Shown here one piece after another: positions 51,558 to 60,143 of a stretch of DNA of 64,000 nucleotides. A model generated the notes under the pieces. That model made no database searches. It saw nothing but the letters and a program-made list of their open reading frames with translations, and was not told the origin of the DNA. The stretch covers positions 1,773,202 through 1,837,201 of the forward strand of contig OY762275.1 in the NCBI GenBank assembly GCA_963665505.1, in the 5' to 3' direction. The position numbers and the translations under genes were made by a program. Numbering within the stretch: the stretch's first letter is position 1; every line of letters starts with the position of its first letter. Source of the stretch: QANA01 sp963665505. Its GTDB lineage: Bacteria > Bacillota > Clostridia > Christensenellales > Christensenellaceae.

Positions 51558-53450
51558 ATGAACCTGTTTAGCAAACGTAAATCCGCTCTACTGGCCGCAG
51601 GAATTGCCTTTCTGTTCATCCTTGGCGGCTGCATACAGCAGGCAAAAGAAACGGCCATCGGCAGCACGGCGGAAAGCAGCAGCGATACGGGCGCTTCTGC
51701 CGCTGTTGCCAACTATACAGGCAGCGTTACCCTGGAAGATGCAAATCTGGATGAAAAAGACGAATATGCAGACTGGCAGAACAGTTCGTATACGAATATC
51801 GTTTTTGATAATGGAGAGATTTCCATCGACGGGTCGGGCGCATCGGCATCGGGCAGCGTGTTGCTGATCGGCGCAGAGGGTACATATGTTCTTTCCGGTA
51901 CGCTCAGCAACGGCATCCTCCTCATCGATGCGGAGGATACGGATGACGTACGGATCGTTCTGAATAATGTCGAAATTACCTGCCTGGACGGTGCGCCGTT
52001 CTATGTCCTCAACGCCGACAAAGTGATCCTTTCTCTGCCCGCGGGGACGGAAAACACGTTGACGGACGGAGAAAACTATACCTATGATTATTACAGCAGC
52101 ATGGAAGAAGAACCTTCCGCCGCGCTTTTTTCCAAAGACGACCTCGTTATCAACGGCAGCGGCACGCTTACCATAAATGCCAGTTACAACGACGCCCTCA
52201 CATGCAAAGACGATCTGAAGATAACGGGAGGCACCCTGATCTTGAACGCCGCAGACGACGGTATGGTGGGCAAAGACATGGTTGCCATCGGAACGGCCGC
52301 TATCACAATCACGGCAGGCGGCGACGGGATTAAATCCACCAACGATACCGACGATGGAAAGGGGTTCGTCGCGATCGGCGGCGGCACCTATGCCATAACC
52401 GCCGGTGCGGACGGCCTGCAGGCAGAGACTTGCCTGTATATCGGGGGCGGCATATTCACCCTTTCCACCGGCGGAGGCAGCGCGGTGAGCAGCTCCGACA
52501 ATGACAATGCCTGGGGCAACTGGGGCAATCCCGACAATAAAAACAACAAGACAAGTATACAAAACTTGTTGGAAGGCTCCGGAGACAACAGCACGGCTAC
52601 TTCTGCCAAAGCGCTGAAAGCCGGCTCGGAGGTCACGGTCTGCGGCGGCAGCTTTACGATAGACAGCTCGGATGATGCGATCCACAGCAACGGGACCATT
52701 TCGATCAGCGACGGGAAATTTTCCATTGCATCCGGCGATGACGGCATCCACGCAGATACTTCCATTTCCATTTCGGGCGGATCGATCGTTTTGTCCAAGA
52801 GTTATGAAGGCATCGAAAGCACGCTGATCGAGATCTCCGGCGGGGCTATAGATATCACAGCCAGTGATGACGGCATCAACATCTCGGGCGGCAATGATTC
52901 TTCTTCCCTGGGGGGCAGGAACGGGCAAAATTCCTTTGATCCTTCCGGCGGAGACAGCCTGCACATATCTGGCGGGACGCTTACCATCAACGCATCCGGC
53001 GATGGCATCGATTCCAACGGCGCGGTCTATATCAGCGGCGGGACGGTCATGGTCAGCGGACCTACCGATTCTGCCAACGGCACATTGGATTATGGCAGTG
53101 CCTTCGAAGTGACCGGCGGGACACTCATTGCCGTAGGCAGCACAGGCATGGCGCAGAACCCCTCTTCGGGAATGACCGTATATACGATCGCCGGGATCCT
53201 GCGTACGACGCAGGCGGCGGGCAGCACCCTTTCCCTGACGGATGCGACGGGCAAAGAACTCCTGTCCTATACTTCGCCCAAGCAATACCAGCATGTCATA
53301 TTTTGCAGCAATGCCATCATTGACGGGCAGACCTACACGGTCTGCGTAGACGGCGAGGCCGTACAGGAAGTAACCGTTTCCTCTACGATAACCACATTTT
53401 CAAATGATGCCGGTACGGGAAACATGGGTGGCGGGCAAGGGAAAAAATAA
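51558..53450 (+). CDS. Cthe_2159-like carbohydrate-binding beta-helix lipoprotein
   Basis: A 630-residue predicted surface lipoprotein. Signal peptide SALLAAGIAFLFILGGC with lipobox LGGC, then a Ser/Ala-rich linker. Residues ~55 to 620 consist of repeated short beta strands separated by Gly/Asp/Asn turns, with recurrent 'I-S-G-G', 'A-D-D-G-I' and 'S-D-D-A-I-H-S' rungs (for example GDDGIHADTSISISGGSIVL). This right-handed parallel beta-helix with Asp-rich calcium-binding-like turns is the layout of the Cthe_2159 family, whose founding member binds polygalacturonic acid. Probably binds acidic polysaccharide at the cell surface, own or host/plant derived. The AAGGAG is 14 nt from the ATG, rather far. 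Monocistronic, ended by a strong terminator. Confidence 0.88.
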   Translation: MNLFSKRKSALLAAGIAFLFILGGCIQQAKETAIGSTAESSSDTGASAAVANYTGSVTLEDANLDEKDEYADWQNSSYTNIVFDNGEISIDGSGASASGSVLLIGAEGTYVLSGTLSNGILLIDAEDTDDVRIVLNNVEITCLDGAPFYVLNADKVILSLPAGTENTLTDGENYTYDYYSSMEEEPSAALFSKDDLVINGSGTLTINASYNDALTCKDDLKITGGTLILNAADDGMVGKDMVAIGTAAITITAGGDGIKSTNDTDDGKGFVAIGGGTYAITAGADGLQAETCLYIGGGIFTLSTGGGSAVSSSDNDNAWGNWGNPDNKNNKTSIQNLLEGSGDNSTATSAKALKAGSEVTVCGGSFTIDSSDDAIHSNGTISISDGKFSIASGDDGIHADTSISISGGSIVLSKSYEGIESTLIEISGGAIDITASDDGINISGGNDSSSLGGRNGQNSFDPSGGDSLHISGGTLTINASGDGIDSNGAVYISGGTVMVSGPTDSANGTLDYGSAFEVTGGTLIAVGSTGMAQNPSSGMTVYTIAGILRTTQAAGSTLSLTDATGKELLSYTSPKQYQHVIFCSNAIIDGQTYTVCVDGEAVQEVTVSSTITTFSNDAGTGNMGGGQGKK

Positions 53451-53462
53451 ATTTTCAAACTG

Positions 53463-53503
53463 AAAAGGAGGCCGTCCGGAAAATTTCCGGACGGCCTCCT
53501 TTT
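53463..53503. terminator. Bidirectional terminator between the lipoprotein gene and the HD-GYP gene
   Basis: 20-bp perfect inverted repeat (arms 53463-53482 and 53484-53503, starting AAAAGGAGGCCG) with a 1-nt centre; A- and T-rich ends serve both convergent genes. Confidence 0.88.
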
Positions 53504-53509
53504 ATCGGA

Positions 53510-54796
53510 TCAGGCAAATGTTCCCTCTTCAACATCCATCCCTTCCTCCCAAAACTGCTTGTATTCTACATACGTTTTTTGATGGGATTCATAGCAAAGC
53601 TGCGTGAAAAAATCAAAATTCTTAAGTAACAGGAACACGGCCCCGCTGCTTAATGTGGAATCTTCCACCATAGACCGCAGGACTTCTTTGACGCACGCCT
53701 TATCCATACCTTTCCGGTAAGGACGGTCTTCCGTCACCGCGGTGAATACATCCGCTACCGCCATGATCCTGGATCCGAGAGGAATGCTTTCCCTTTCCAA
53801 CCGGAAGGGATATCCCGTCCCCCGCATATTTTCATGATGAAAAGACGCCCATTTATTGATCGTATCAAACCCTTCGATATTGCTCAAAAGCTGATAGGTA
53901 TAGAAAGCATGGCTTTTCACGATATCAAATTCTTCCGGCGTCAGTTTGGAAGATTTCATCAGTATGCTCTCCCGGATCGCCAGTTTGCCCAGGTCATGCA
54001 TATTCCCGGCGATATAGAGCATTTTGCATTCGCTTTGCGACAGCCCAACCAGCCTGCCCAATTCCCTGGAGACCTGCGCTACGCTGATCGAGTGACCGGC
54101 GGTATAAGAACTGCGGAAATCTGTCAGATAAGCAAATATCTTGGATACACACATGACTTCATCAATATCCAGATATTTCGTGCCGAATACGGGGACATCT
54201 TCCATATAATTCAACGGTTTTTTATAAACAAGTTCCAACCATACATGATCTTTTTTACGGAGGGCCAGCAACGCTTCCAATACTTCCGGCATAAAATGTT
54301 CGGTACCCATCCTGCAGATCTTTCCCAGAATCGCGGGCACCTGCACAAGAATATCCGTATGGGCGTCGATCAGAGCGCAAGTCCGGTCGGCAAGATATAA
54401 AAACTGGCTGTCCAAGGGAACTTCCACTCCCCGGAACCATTTGCCCTTACCGTCTCCCCAAGGCACATGATGATAGCGGATCGCTTTTGCGATGGGCGCA
54501 AACAACGGGTATTCTTCCAGCAGCTTCGCGCCCCGAAAAGCATGTCTATGCACTTGTACCAGCTTACCTTCCCAAATGGAATACCGTTCATTTTCCGAAA
54601 GCGCGCCTATATCGTGCAACATGCCCTCAATAAAAATATTATACTGTGACTGCACGGGGAGATCCATCTGCTCGGCCAATCTATAGGCAAGGCGGGCTAC
54701 TTGCTGCTGGTGGCCGCTGATTTCAGGAGTAATGAGATCCGCTGCGCTCGAGAGAGAAAATAACATGTCATAAATTCTAATCCTCATTTTGTCCAT
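53510..54796 (-). CDS. Tandem HD / HD-GYP-like domain phosphohydrolase
   Basis: A 428-residue protein with two HD domains. The first (residues ~20-160) has ISGHQQQVARLAYRLAEQMD, then FIEGMLHDIGAL and later AIRYHHVPWGDGK. The second (~240-400) has YTAGHSISVAQVSRELGRLV, AGNMHDLGKLAIRESILMKS, and a C-terminal SFHHENMRGTGYPF matching the HHE-x-x-x-G-x-GYP of HD-GYP cyclic-di-GMP phosphodiesterases. Other HD-GYP landmarks follow (RIMAVADVFTAVTEDRPYRK). No receiver, PAS or membrane domain is seen, so the first HD domain may act as the sensor. Predicted c-di-GMP or other cyclic nucleotide hydrolase. The start at 54796 is chosen by family extent; the frame is open to 54871. Confidence 0.87.
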   Translation of the reverse strand: MDKMRIRIYDMLFSLSSAADLITPEISGHQQQVARLAYRLAEQMDLPVQSQYNIFIEGMLHDIGALSENERYSIWEGKLVQVHRHAFRGAKLLEEYPLFAPIAKAIRYHHVPWGDGKGKWFRGVEVPLDSQFLYLADRTCALIDAHTDILVQVPAILGKICRMGTEHFMPEVLEALLALRKKDHVWLELVYKKPLNYMEDVPVFGTKYLDIDEVMCVSKIFAYLTDFRSSYTAGHSISVAQVSRELGRLVGLSQSECKMLYIAGNMHDLGKLAIRESILMKSSKLTPEEFDIVKSHAFYTYQLLSNIEGFDTINKWASFHHENMRGTGYPFRLERESIPLGSRIMAVADVFTAVTEDRPYRKGMDKACVKEVLRSMVEDSTLSSGAVFLLLKNFDFFTQLCYESHQKTYVEYKQFWEEGMDVEEGTFA

Positions 54797-55056
54797 TTCC
54801 GCACCTTTAAACTCAAATCTTGTTGAAAAAAACGTCCTGTCTGACAAAAGCGGCAAAATCCACCTGTTCAAAATACACTCTGGTTGTCTATCCCAGCCAA
54901 ACGATCTCGATGTTCGTCCCTTTTAAGTTTATCATCCTCATAACCAGGATCTGCGGTATGCATATATCCGGCTGATAGCGAAAGCATCGCTATCCCTACC
55001 AAAAATTTCTATATCATTACTTACTATTTGCTACGAAAATAAAGTTTCCTGCAATT

Positions 55057-55085
55057 TTGGGAAAAAATAAATGATTTTTTCCCAA
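55057..55085. repeat. Inverted repeat in the mcr upstream region
   Basis: TTGGGAAAAAA / TTTTTTCCCAA, 11 bp arms with a 7-nt centre, in the gene-free ~490 nt between the HD gene and mcrB. It could terminate upstream transcription before the restriction operon. Confidence 0.55.
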
Positions 55086-55147
55086 TTTTTCTGCAAAAAT
55101 CTGCAAAATTCGCTATAAACACCTCTTTGCTTGCACCTGCCGCCATA

Positions 55148-55240
55148 CCCATGCTAAACTGTAGAAAAGAACACTTAGCGTTTGCCGGCGCAAGGTTTGT
55201 TGTAACGATGATGCCCACGCTAAACTGTAGAAAAAAACAC
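55148..55240 (+). repeat. 27-bp direct repeat pair upstream of mcrB
   Basis: Two near-identical copies, 55148-55174 and 55214-55240, each built on GCTAAACTGTAGAAAA followed by (A/G)AACAC, with two mismatches and a 66-nt period. The second copy ends 43 nt before the mcrB start codon. It may be a regulatory binding site for the restriction operon; no other copies were noticed in the window. Confidence 0.75.
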
Positions 55241-55283
55241 CCGGCCGGAGGCGGAGGTTTTTAAATTAAAAGAGGAGTTGCCT

Positions 55284-56696
55284 ATGCAGGTTTCTGCGCA
55301 ACAAAAAAAGCAGTTAAAAGAACAGTTTAAAACGTATCTTATGGAAAAGCATCCCGAATGGAACGATACGGAAACGCTGCGCTCTGTTTCGAATGCTTTT
55401 TTTGCTTTTGATACCTATGTTGGCATCGATTTTTGGTCCTGTTTCACCGATACGCAGGCTCTGCAAACTGCGCGCGACAATATCCGGGCATATTTATACA
55501 CAAAAATGTCCTCCGCAGACGCAAGCAAAAAAGCAGAGGATTGCTTTGTTTCGATGCGCTATATGAAGGCTTTCCTGGACGACACATACCAGCATATCGC
55601 AAAAGGCCGTAGAGAAACGTCGGCGGGAACCGTTTATTTGAAATCTGCGTTCCGGAAATGGATGCAAAATCAGAAAAAAGTAAACGGGGCGACCTATTCG
55701 CCCAATACTATCCATGCTTATGTTACGGTCCTTAAAAACGTGATCGGCCGCCTGGCTATTCCGGATACTGGATACGCAGACGTGTTTTTCTGCATTTCTC
55801 CTTCGGCTTTTTCTCAGGTACATAGAACAATACTTTCCTCTCCGCAATTTGGGAAAATGGGCACCGCCGACGGCAGAAAATGCGCCCGTGCCCTGGCCCT
55901 ATACGACGCCTTTTTAAAAGAATATTCCACGGACAACCGTGATTTTATAAAACCACTTTCCGGGACAGGGTTTGTACGTTGGTTCGTCCCGCTTGTGAAT
56001 ACGCTGAAAAAACTCGGCGGAGCGGCAACCTTGGAACAGATCCGCCTGGAGATCGTACGAGAGTATCCGGGAAAGGTCACTGCCGACGAGACATTCGCCG
56101 CAGAACTCGAACGAGTCGTCCCATACCTGCTCTATGAAGGGGTGCTCGGTAAAGCGGCGCAGGATGTGCTGGCCCTGACGCTGCGGGGATTGCAAACCAA
56201 AATGACCGAGACATACGCAAGCAGCATCTTTCTAAAATGGAATGCCCTGCTGAACGAGCAGGCGCCTGCTGTTCCGGTAAATACGGATGAGCCGCATTAT
56301 TGGATCTATTCTCTAGGTGAGGCATCTTCTTTATGGGACACATTCCTGCGGGCAGGCATCATCGCCATGGGGTTGGACGACCTGGGCGACCTGATGCAAT
56401 ACCCTACCCAAAAGGCCCTTCGTACACAAATGCAGTCTCTTTATGGAAAAAAGGCGCTTCTTAGCGCGGGTACCGTCTGGCAGTTTTCTCATGTGCTGAA
56501 ACCGGGAGATGTTCTGTTCGCACAAAAAGGGCAGGGACAGATCCTTGGCAGGGGCATCATAACCTCGGCCTACCGGTTCGATCCCATGCGGGAACACCAC
56601 CTCCATATCCGCAGCATACAATGGGCCCTCCCGGGGCAAGCGTTTCCGGGAGACCCACAAAAAACACAGGCTCTGCGGACATCACTCCCTTTTTAG
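55284..56696 (+). CDS. McrB-like protein, N-terminal part with EVE domain (frameshifted from the AAA+ part)
   Basis: A 470-residue product. Residues ~1-330 are an uncharacterised N-terminal region, largely helical, with YLKSAFRKWMQNQKKVNGAT and PNTIHAYVTVLKNVIGRL. Residues ~337-445 are an EVE/PUA-like domain (HYWIYSLGEASSLWDTFLRA, GIIAMGLDDLGDLMQYPT, LKPGDVLFAQKGQGQILGRG), which in McrB-type enzymes reads modified DNA bases. In related proteins the EVE domain runs straight into a DITPF/Y segment and an AAA+ GTPase domain. Here that part continues in the -1 frame after an A6 run at 56659-56664, and this frame stops at 56696. Start supported by AGAGGAG at 6 nt. It is a gene fragment if the shift is a mutation, or the 0-frame product of a programmed frameshift. 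Confidence 0.8.
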   Translation: MQVSAQQKKQLKEQFKTYLMEKHPEWNDTETLRSVSNAFFAFDTYVGIDFWSCFTDTQALQTARDNIRAYLYTKMSSADASKKAEDCFVSMRYMKAFLDDTYQHIAKGRRETSAGTVYLKSAFRKWMQNQKKVNGATYSPNTIHAYVTVLKNVIGRLAIPDTGYADVFFCISPSAFSQVHRTILSSPQFGKMGTADGRKCARALALYDAFLKEYSTDNRDFIKPLSGTGFVRWFVPLVNTLKKLGGAATLEQIRLEIVREYPGKVTADETFAAELERVVPYLLYEGVLGKAAQDVLALTLRGLQTKMTETYASSIFLKWNALLNEQAPAVPVNTDEPHYWIYSLGEASSLWDTFLRAGIIAMGLDDLGDLMQYPTQKALRTQMQSLYGKKALLSAGTVWQFSHVLKPGDVLFAQKGQGQILGRGIITSAYRFDPMREHHLHIRSIQWALPGQAFPGDPQKTQALRTSLPF

Positions 56697-57607
56697 AATA
56701 TTGCGGAAAACTGGATGCATTGTTCGCGCATATGCCGGATACAGCGGAACCCTATAGCGAAAAAGACTTCCTAAATGAAGTCTATCTGGATAAACAACAA
56801 TACCATGTCTTGCGCAACTTACTCCTGCACAAGAAAAATATCATATTGCAGGGACCGCCCGGCGTGGGTAAAACGTATGCGGCAGAGCGCCTGGCCTATT
56901 CCATCCTGGGTAGCAAAGATAAAAACAGAGTGTGCACGATACAGCTGCACCCCAATTACAGTTATGAAGACTTTTTGCTGGGTTATCGTCCGACGAAAAC
57001 GGGTTTCACCTTAAAAAAAGGCCCTTTTTATAGGTTTTGCAACCAAGCGCAAAACGACAACGACACGCGCCCCTGGTTCTTTATCATAGACGAAATCAAC
57101 CGGGGAAATCTGAGTAAAGTATTCGGCGAGCTTCTTGTGCTGATCGAAAACGACAAACGTGGCCGGCCTGTGCGGCTTCCATATGGCGATGCGGAGTTTT
57201 CCGTTCCCGAAAACATATACATCATCGGCATGATGAACACAGCCGACCGCAGTTTGGCGATGCTCGACTACGCATTGCGGCGCAGATTCTATTTCTTTTC
57301 CTTTGTTCCCGCCTTTCAAAGCGACGGATTCCGAAAATACCAATCGTCTCTCGCAGATAAGCAACTGGACGCACTGATAAAAACGGTGCAGTCTTTAAAC
57401 GACTGCATCGCGCAGGATCCTGCCCTCGGCAGCGGTTTCTGCATCGGGCACAGCTATTTTTGCACCCGGCCAAAAAATATGGATAGCGAATGGCTGCAGG
57501 CCGTCGTTTTATACGAACTGATCCCGCTGCTGGAAGAATACTGGTTCGATGAACCGGATAAAGTCGCCGAATGGAGCAGCCGGCTGCAGAGCACACTCCA
57601 TGATTAA
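56621..57607 (+). CDS. mcrB: McrB-like AAA+ GTPase part
   Basis: A 328-codon frame carrying the McrB-type AAA+ motor. Opening residues after the overlap are DITPFLEYCGKLDALFAHMP. Walker A LQGPPGVGKTYAAERLAYSI (residues ~75-95), Walker B WFFIIDEINRGNLSKVFGEL (~150-170, McrB-type IDEINRG), and the GTPase-type sensor MMNTADRSLAMLDYALRRRF. It drives translocation of the McrC nuclease. The ATG at 56621 lies inside the upstream frame and has no good ribosome binding site. Adding one A to the A6 run at 56659 would join it to the EVE-domain frame as one ~780-residue McrB. Overlaps mcrC by 8 nt. Confidence 0.85.
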   Translation: MGPPGASVSGRPTKNTGSADITPFLEYCGKLDALFAHMPDTAEPYSEKDFLNEVYLDKQQYHVLRNLLLHKKNIILQGPPGVGKTYAAERLAYSILGSKDKNRVCTIQLHPNYSYEDFLLGYRPTKTGFTLKKGPFYRFCNQAQNDNDTRPWFFIIDEINRGNLSKVFGELLVLIENDKRGRPVRLPYGDAEFSVPENIYIIGMMNTADRSLAMLDYALRRRFYFFSFVPAFQSDGFRKYQSSLADKQLDALIKTVQSLNDCIAQDPALGSGFCIGHSYFCTRPKNMDSEWLQAVVLYELIPLLEEYWFDEPDKVAEWSSRLQSTLHD

Positions 57608-58661
57608 AATCCAAAATATCTATTATATGCTTTGTTACGCCTATTCGTCTTTACGGGAAGATGCCTTCGCGCGGGTCGATGCCGAATCGTTCGATACCAT
57701 ACAGGACCTTTTCGCCGCTCTGCTTCTGAAAGGCCTTGCCTGCCAGATCAAACGGGGGCTTCTGCGTACCTACATAGAACGGCCCTGCATAACAGACCGC
57801 CCGCGGGGAAAGATCCTTTTTTCCGATTCCCTGAAACAGCAGGCGCAGGGGAGTAGCCGGCTTGTATGCCTCTACGATACGTTTTCGGAAAACAGCTACA
57901 TGAACCGCATCCTGAAAACGACGATCGGCGTGCTTGCCGGGAGCGACAAAGTCAGGCTGGCATATAAAAAACAATTGCGCCGGCGGATGCTCTATCTGCG
58001 GGATGTGGAAATGCTTGTGCCCACGGCCATTCATTGGCGCACGCTATCCTTCCGCCGCAACAATGCCCCCTACAAGCTGTTGATGCATATCTGCTATTTT
58101 GTGCTGCACGGATTGCTGATGACCACGGGACCCGGAAAATTCGCATTCCGGCATATGCTGGACGATCAATCTTTATACAGGTTATATGAGCGGTTCGTGT
58201 TGGCCTATTACCGCCGGCACCACCCTGAACTGCATCCTCGTTCGACATACATAGACTGGGCGACAGACGAATGTGCCACGGAATTTCTGCCCGTCATGAA
58301 ACCGGATATCCTGCTGTCCCGCAACGAAAGCGCCCTGGTCATCGACACCAAGTACTATACGCACACGATGCAGAGCAGCCCGTTTTCCCGCCGGCCCGTC
58401 CTCTTCTCTGAAAATCTGTACCAGATTTTTGCCTATGTTAAAAACAAAGACCGCTGCCAAAGCGGAAAAGTGGGCGGCGTGCTCCTATACGCCAAAACCG
58501 ACGAAGCGTACCTGCCCGACTGCCGGTACGTATTTTCCAAAAATCCGATCTACATAAAAACGCTGCCGCTGGACGGGGAATGGAGGGACATTACCCGGCA
58601 GCTCGAAGCGCTTACGCTTTTTTTCAAACAGGAGCAAGACGCCTGTTCCCCGCCCGCCTAG
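57600..58661 (+). CDS. mcrC: McrC-like endonuclease subunit
   Basis: A 353-residue subunit of the McrBC modification-dependent restriction system. It starts MIKIQNIYYMLCYAYSSLRE, typical of McrC. The PD-(D/E)xK nuclease core is visible as FLPVMKPDILLSRNESALVI with IDTKYYT (Asp and Asp-x-Lys, residues ~233-250) and a following conserved QIFAYV helix residue. It cleaves DNA when McrB finds modified bases. Its ATG overlaps the mcrB stop, so translation is coupled. No adjacent methyltransferase is present, as expected for this restriction type. Confidence 0.9.
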   Translation: MIKIQNIYYMLCYAYSSLREDAFARVDAESFDTIQDLFAALLLKGLACQIKRGLLRTYIERPCITDRPRGKILFSDSLKQQAQGSSRLVCLYDTFSENSYMNRILKTTIGVLAGSDKVRLAYKKQLRRRMLYLRDVEMLVPTAIHWRTLSFRRNNAPYKLLMHICYFVLHGLLMTTGPGKFAFRHMLDDQSLYRLYERFVLAYYRRHHPELHPRSTYIDWATDECATEFLPVMKPDILLSRNESALVIDTKYYTHTMQSSPFSRRPVLFSENLYQIFAYVKNKDRCQSGKVGGVLLYAKTDEAYLPDCRYVFSKNPIYIKTLPLDGEWRDITRQLEALTLFFKQEQDACSPPA

Positions 58662-58672
58662 AGAAAAGCAGT

Positions 58673-59116
58673 TTACAGTTCTGTGGAAAAACTATACCCA
58701 TGTATCTTAAACCCAAGCCTTTTATAGAACCCGTGGGCATCCTCCCGTTTCAGATTACTGGAAAGCGCCATTTTATAGCAGCCTTTTTTCTTGCATACCT
58801 CCATGGCAAACCGCATCATTTGTTTACCGATCCCTTTCCCCTGCAACGCCGGAGCAACCACAACGTCCTCCACAAGCGCGGAAGGCGCGCCCATATGCGC
58901 CAGATTGTCCAGAATCGCCAACGCAAACGTTCCCGCAATACATCCATCCTGTTCCGCCACATATACGGCATAATCCGGATAGGTGTTCATTTTATCAAAA
59001 ATCTTCCCGGCTTCCGGCAGCGCCAGGACCTGCCCGTCGTCCATACCGGGCTGTGCATACAACCGTAAAATAAAAGGAAGGTCTTCCCGTACCGCCCTGC
59101 GTATCAAAAGCTCCAT
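58673..59116 (-). CDS. GNAT family N-acetyltransferase
   Basis: A 147-residue acetyltransferase: ELLIRRAVREDLPFILRLYA at the start, DVVVAPALQGKGIGKQMMRF as the acetyl-CoA motif (Q-G-K-G-I-G), and EDAHGFYKRLGFKIHGYSF at the end. Substrate unknown. It is convergent with mcrC and lies 6 nt downstream of the arsenate-reductase-like gene. Confidence 0.87.
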   Translation of the reverse strand: MELLIRRAVREDLPFILRLYAQPGMDDGQVLALPEAGKIFDKMNTYPDYAVYVAEQDGCIAGTFALAILDNLAHMGAPSALVEDVVVAPALQGKGIGKQMMRFAMEVCKKKGCYKMALSSNLKREDAHGFYKRLGFKIHGYSFSTEL

Positions 59117-59121
59117 TAAAT

Positions 59122-59574
59122 CTACTCCTCATTTTTTGCTTTTCTCTTCCCGGCACCGTCTGTCTTTACACGGTCTCCCAATTTCTCCCGTAATTGCCAT
59201 ATCTTCTTTTCTATCAAAGAAATAACCGTACGAAAAACGGCGTCGCCCCTTCCGGTGGGGTCGTCCAGCCCCCAATCTTCCCGTACCTCTCCGGGGAAAT
59301 ACGGACAGTGGACATCGCAACCCATCGTGATGACGACATTGGCCGGCGGAATCTCCGAAAGTGATTTAGGCCGTTGCGTTTCTTCCATGTCGATCCCATA
59401 GATCTCTTTGACCAGCCGCACAGCGTCCGGATTGATCCGTTCCTTTATTTCCGTACCGGCGGAATAACTGCAAAACACATCGTACGCATACTTTTTCCCG
59501 AGCGCTTCCGCGATCTGGGAACGGCAGGAATTATGAACGCAGATAAATGCGACATTGGGTCTGTTCTTGCCCAT
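59122..59574 (-). CDS. Arsenate reductase / low-molecular-weight protein tyrosine phosphatase (ArsC type)
   Basis: A 150-residue LMW-PTP-fold protein. The phosphate-binding loop is VAFICVHNSCRSQIAEALGK (C-x5-R-S), as in thioredoxin-coupled ArsC and phosphatases. MEETQRPKSLSEI, VITMGCDVHCPYFP and EDWGLDDPTG (the D-P-T-G acid loop) fit ArsC. The extra cysteines CDVHCP resemble the redox pair of ArsC. No arsR or arsenite pump is adjacent, so its role is uncertain. ATG at 59574 has AAGGAG at 5 nt. Confidence 0.88.
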   Translation of the reverse strand: MGKNRPNVAFICVHNSCRSQIAEALGKKYAYDVFCSYSAGTEIKERINPDAVRLVKEIYGIDMEETQRPKSLSEIPPANVVITMGCDVHCPYFPGEVREDWGLDDPTGRGDAVFRTVISLIEKKIWQLREKLGDRVKTDGAGKRKAKNEE

Positions 59575-59601
59575 ATAGTCTCCTTTCACTCATGCCCACT
59601 T

Positions 59602-60141
59602 TCAAAAGGAACGCCCGCCGCCCAGCTTTTCGTCCGGGCCGTCCAGGTTTTCCAGGAACTTCCCGCCTTCCCTCCGACTGTGGAACACATAAACGGTTTT
59701 ACCGGATACCCCCTCTAGCAGCCGGAGATACTCTGCCCGCTTCATTTTATTGAAGTTCCACGTCCATTTAATGAATTCCCAATCGATACGTTCGGGGCAG
59801 CCTGCTCCCATATCCGGGCGCGTTTTTCCATAATTCTTAAAAATCCGCTTCCCTATCCCCCACAGGCAGACAATGCGTGGGTAATCCAGATAAAGAACGG
59901 TATCGCAGACCTCGAGCCGGGCAGGCAGCGTACGGTCATAATTCCCGTCCACAATCCATGCCTCCCGCCGTAAAACTTCCTCCAGCAGGGCATCGAATTC
60001 GTCTGCCGACACAGGGGTCCAGCCCTTTTTCCAATACAAGGTGTCCAAATGAATCACGGGTAGGCCAAGTTTTTCACCCAATTTTCTTGCCAGCGTGGAT
60101 TTTCCGCTGCCGCTGCCCCCCAGGATAAGGATCCGTCTCAT
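59602..60141 (-). CDS. P-loop nucleotide kinase-like protein (FlaR/'topology modulation' type)
   Basis: A 179-residue protein beginning RRILILGGSGSGKSTLARKL (Walker A GGSGSGKST) and continuing LGLPVIHLDTLYWKKGWTPV, which with IVDGNYDRTLP and LYLDYPRIVCLWGIGKRIFK matches the 'DNA topology modulation protein FlaR'-like adenylate-kinase-related family. The substrate is unknown; a small-molecule kinase is likely. It follows the MFS gene by 2 nt and is probably co-transcribed with it. Confidence 0.83.
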   Translation of the reverse strand: MRRILILGGSGSGKSTLARKLGEKLGLPVIHLDTLYWKKGWTPVSADEFDALLEEVLRREAWIVDGNYDRTLPARLEVCDTVLYLDYPRIVCLWGIGKRIFKNYGKTRPDMGAGCPERIDWEFIKWTWNFNKMKRAEYLRLLEGVSGKTVYVFHSRREGGKFLENLDGPDEKLGGGRSF

Positions 60142-60143
60142 AT

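Noticed and set aside
51588..53294. A 568-codon open frame on the minus strand
   Set aside because: It lies antisense to the beta-helix lipoprotein gene. Its Gly/Arg/Asp-rich translation mirrors the repetitive codons of that gene and has no start signal or family resemblance.
55024..55218. A 64-codon minus-strand frame upstream of mcrB
   Set aside because: It spans an AT-rich inverted repeat and one of the direct repeats, has no ribosome binding site and no recognisable domain.
55148..55240. CRISPR array
   Set aside because: Only two copies, a 39-nt gap, no cas genes and no further repeats; it is better read as a short direct repeat in a promoter region.
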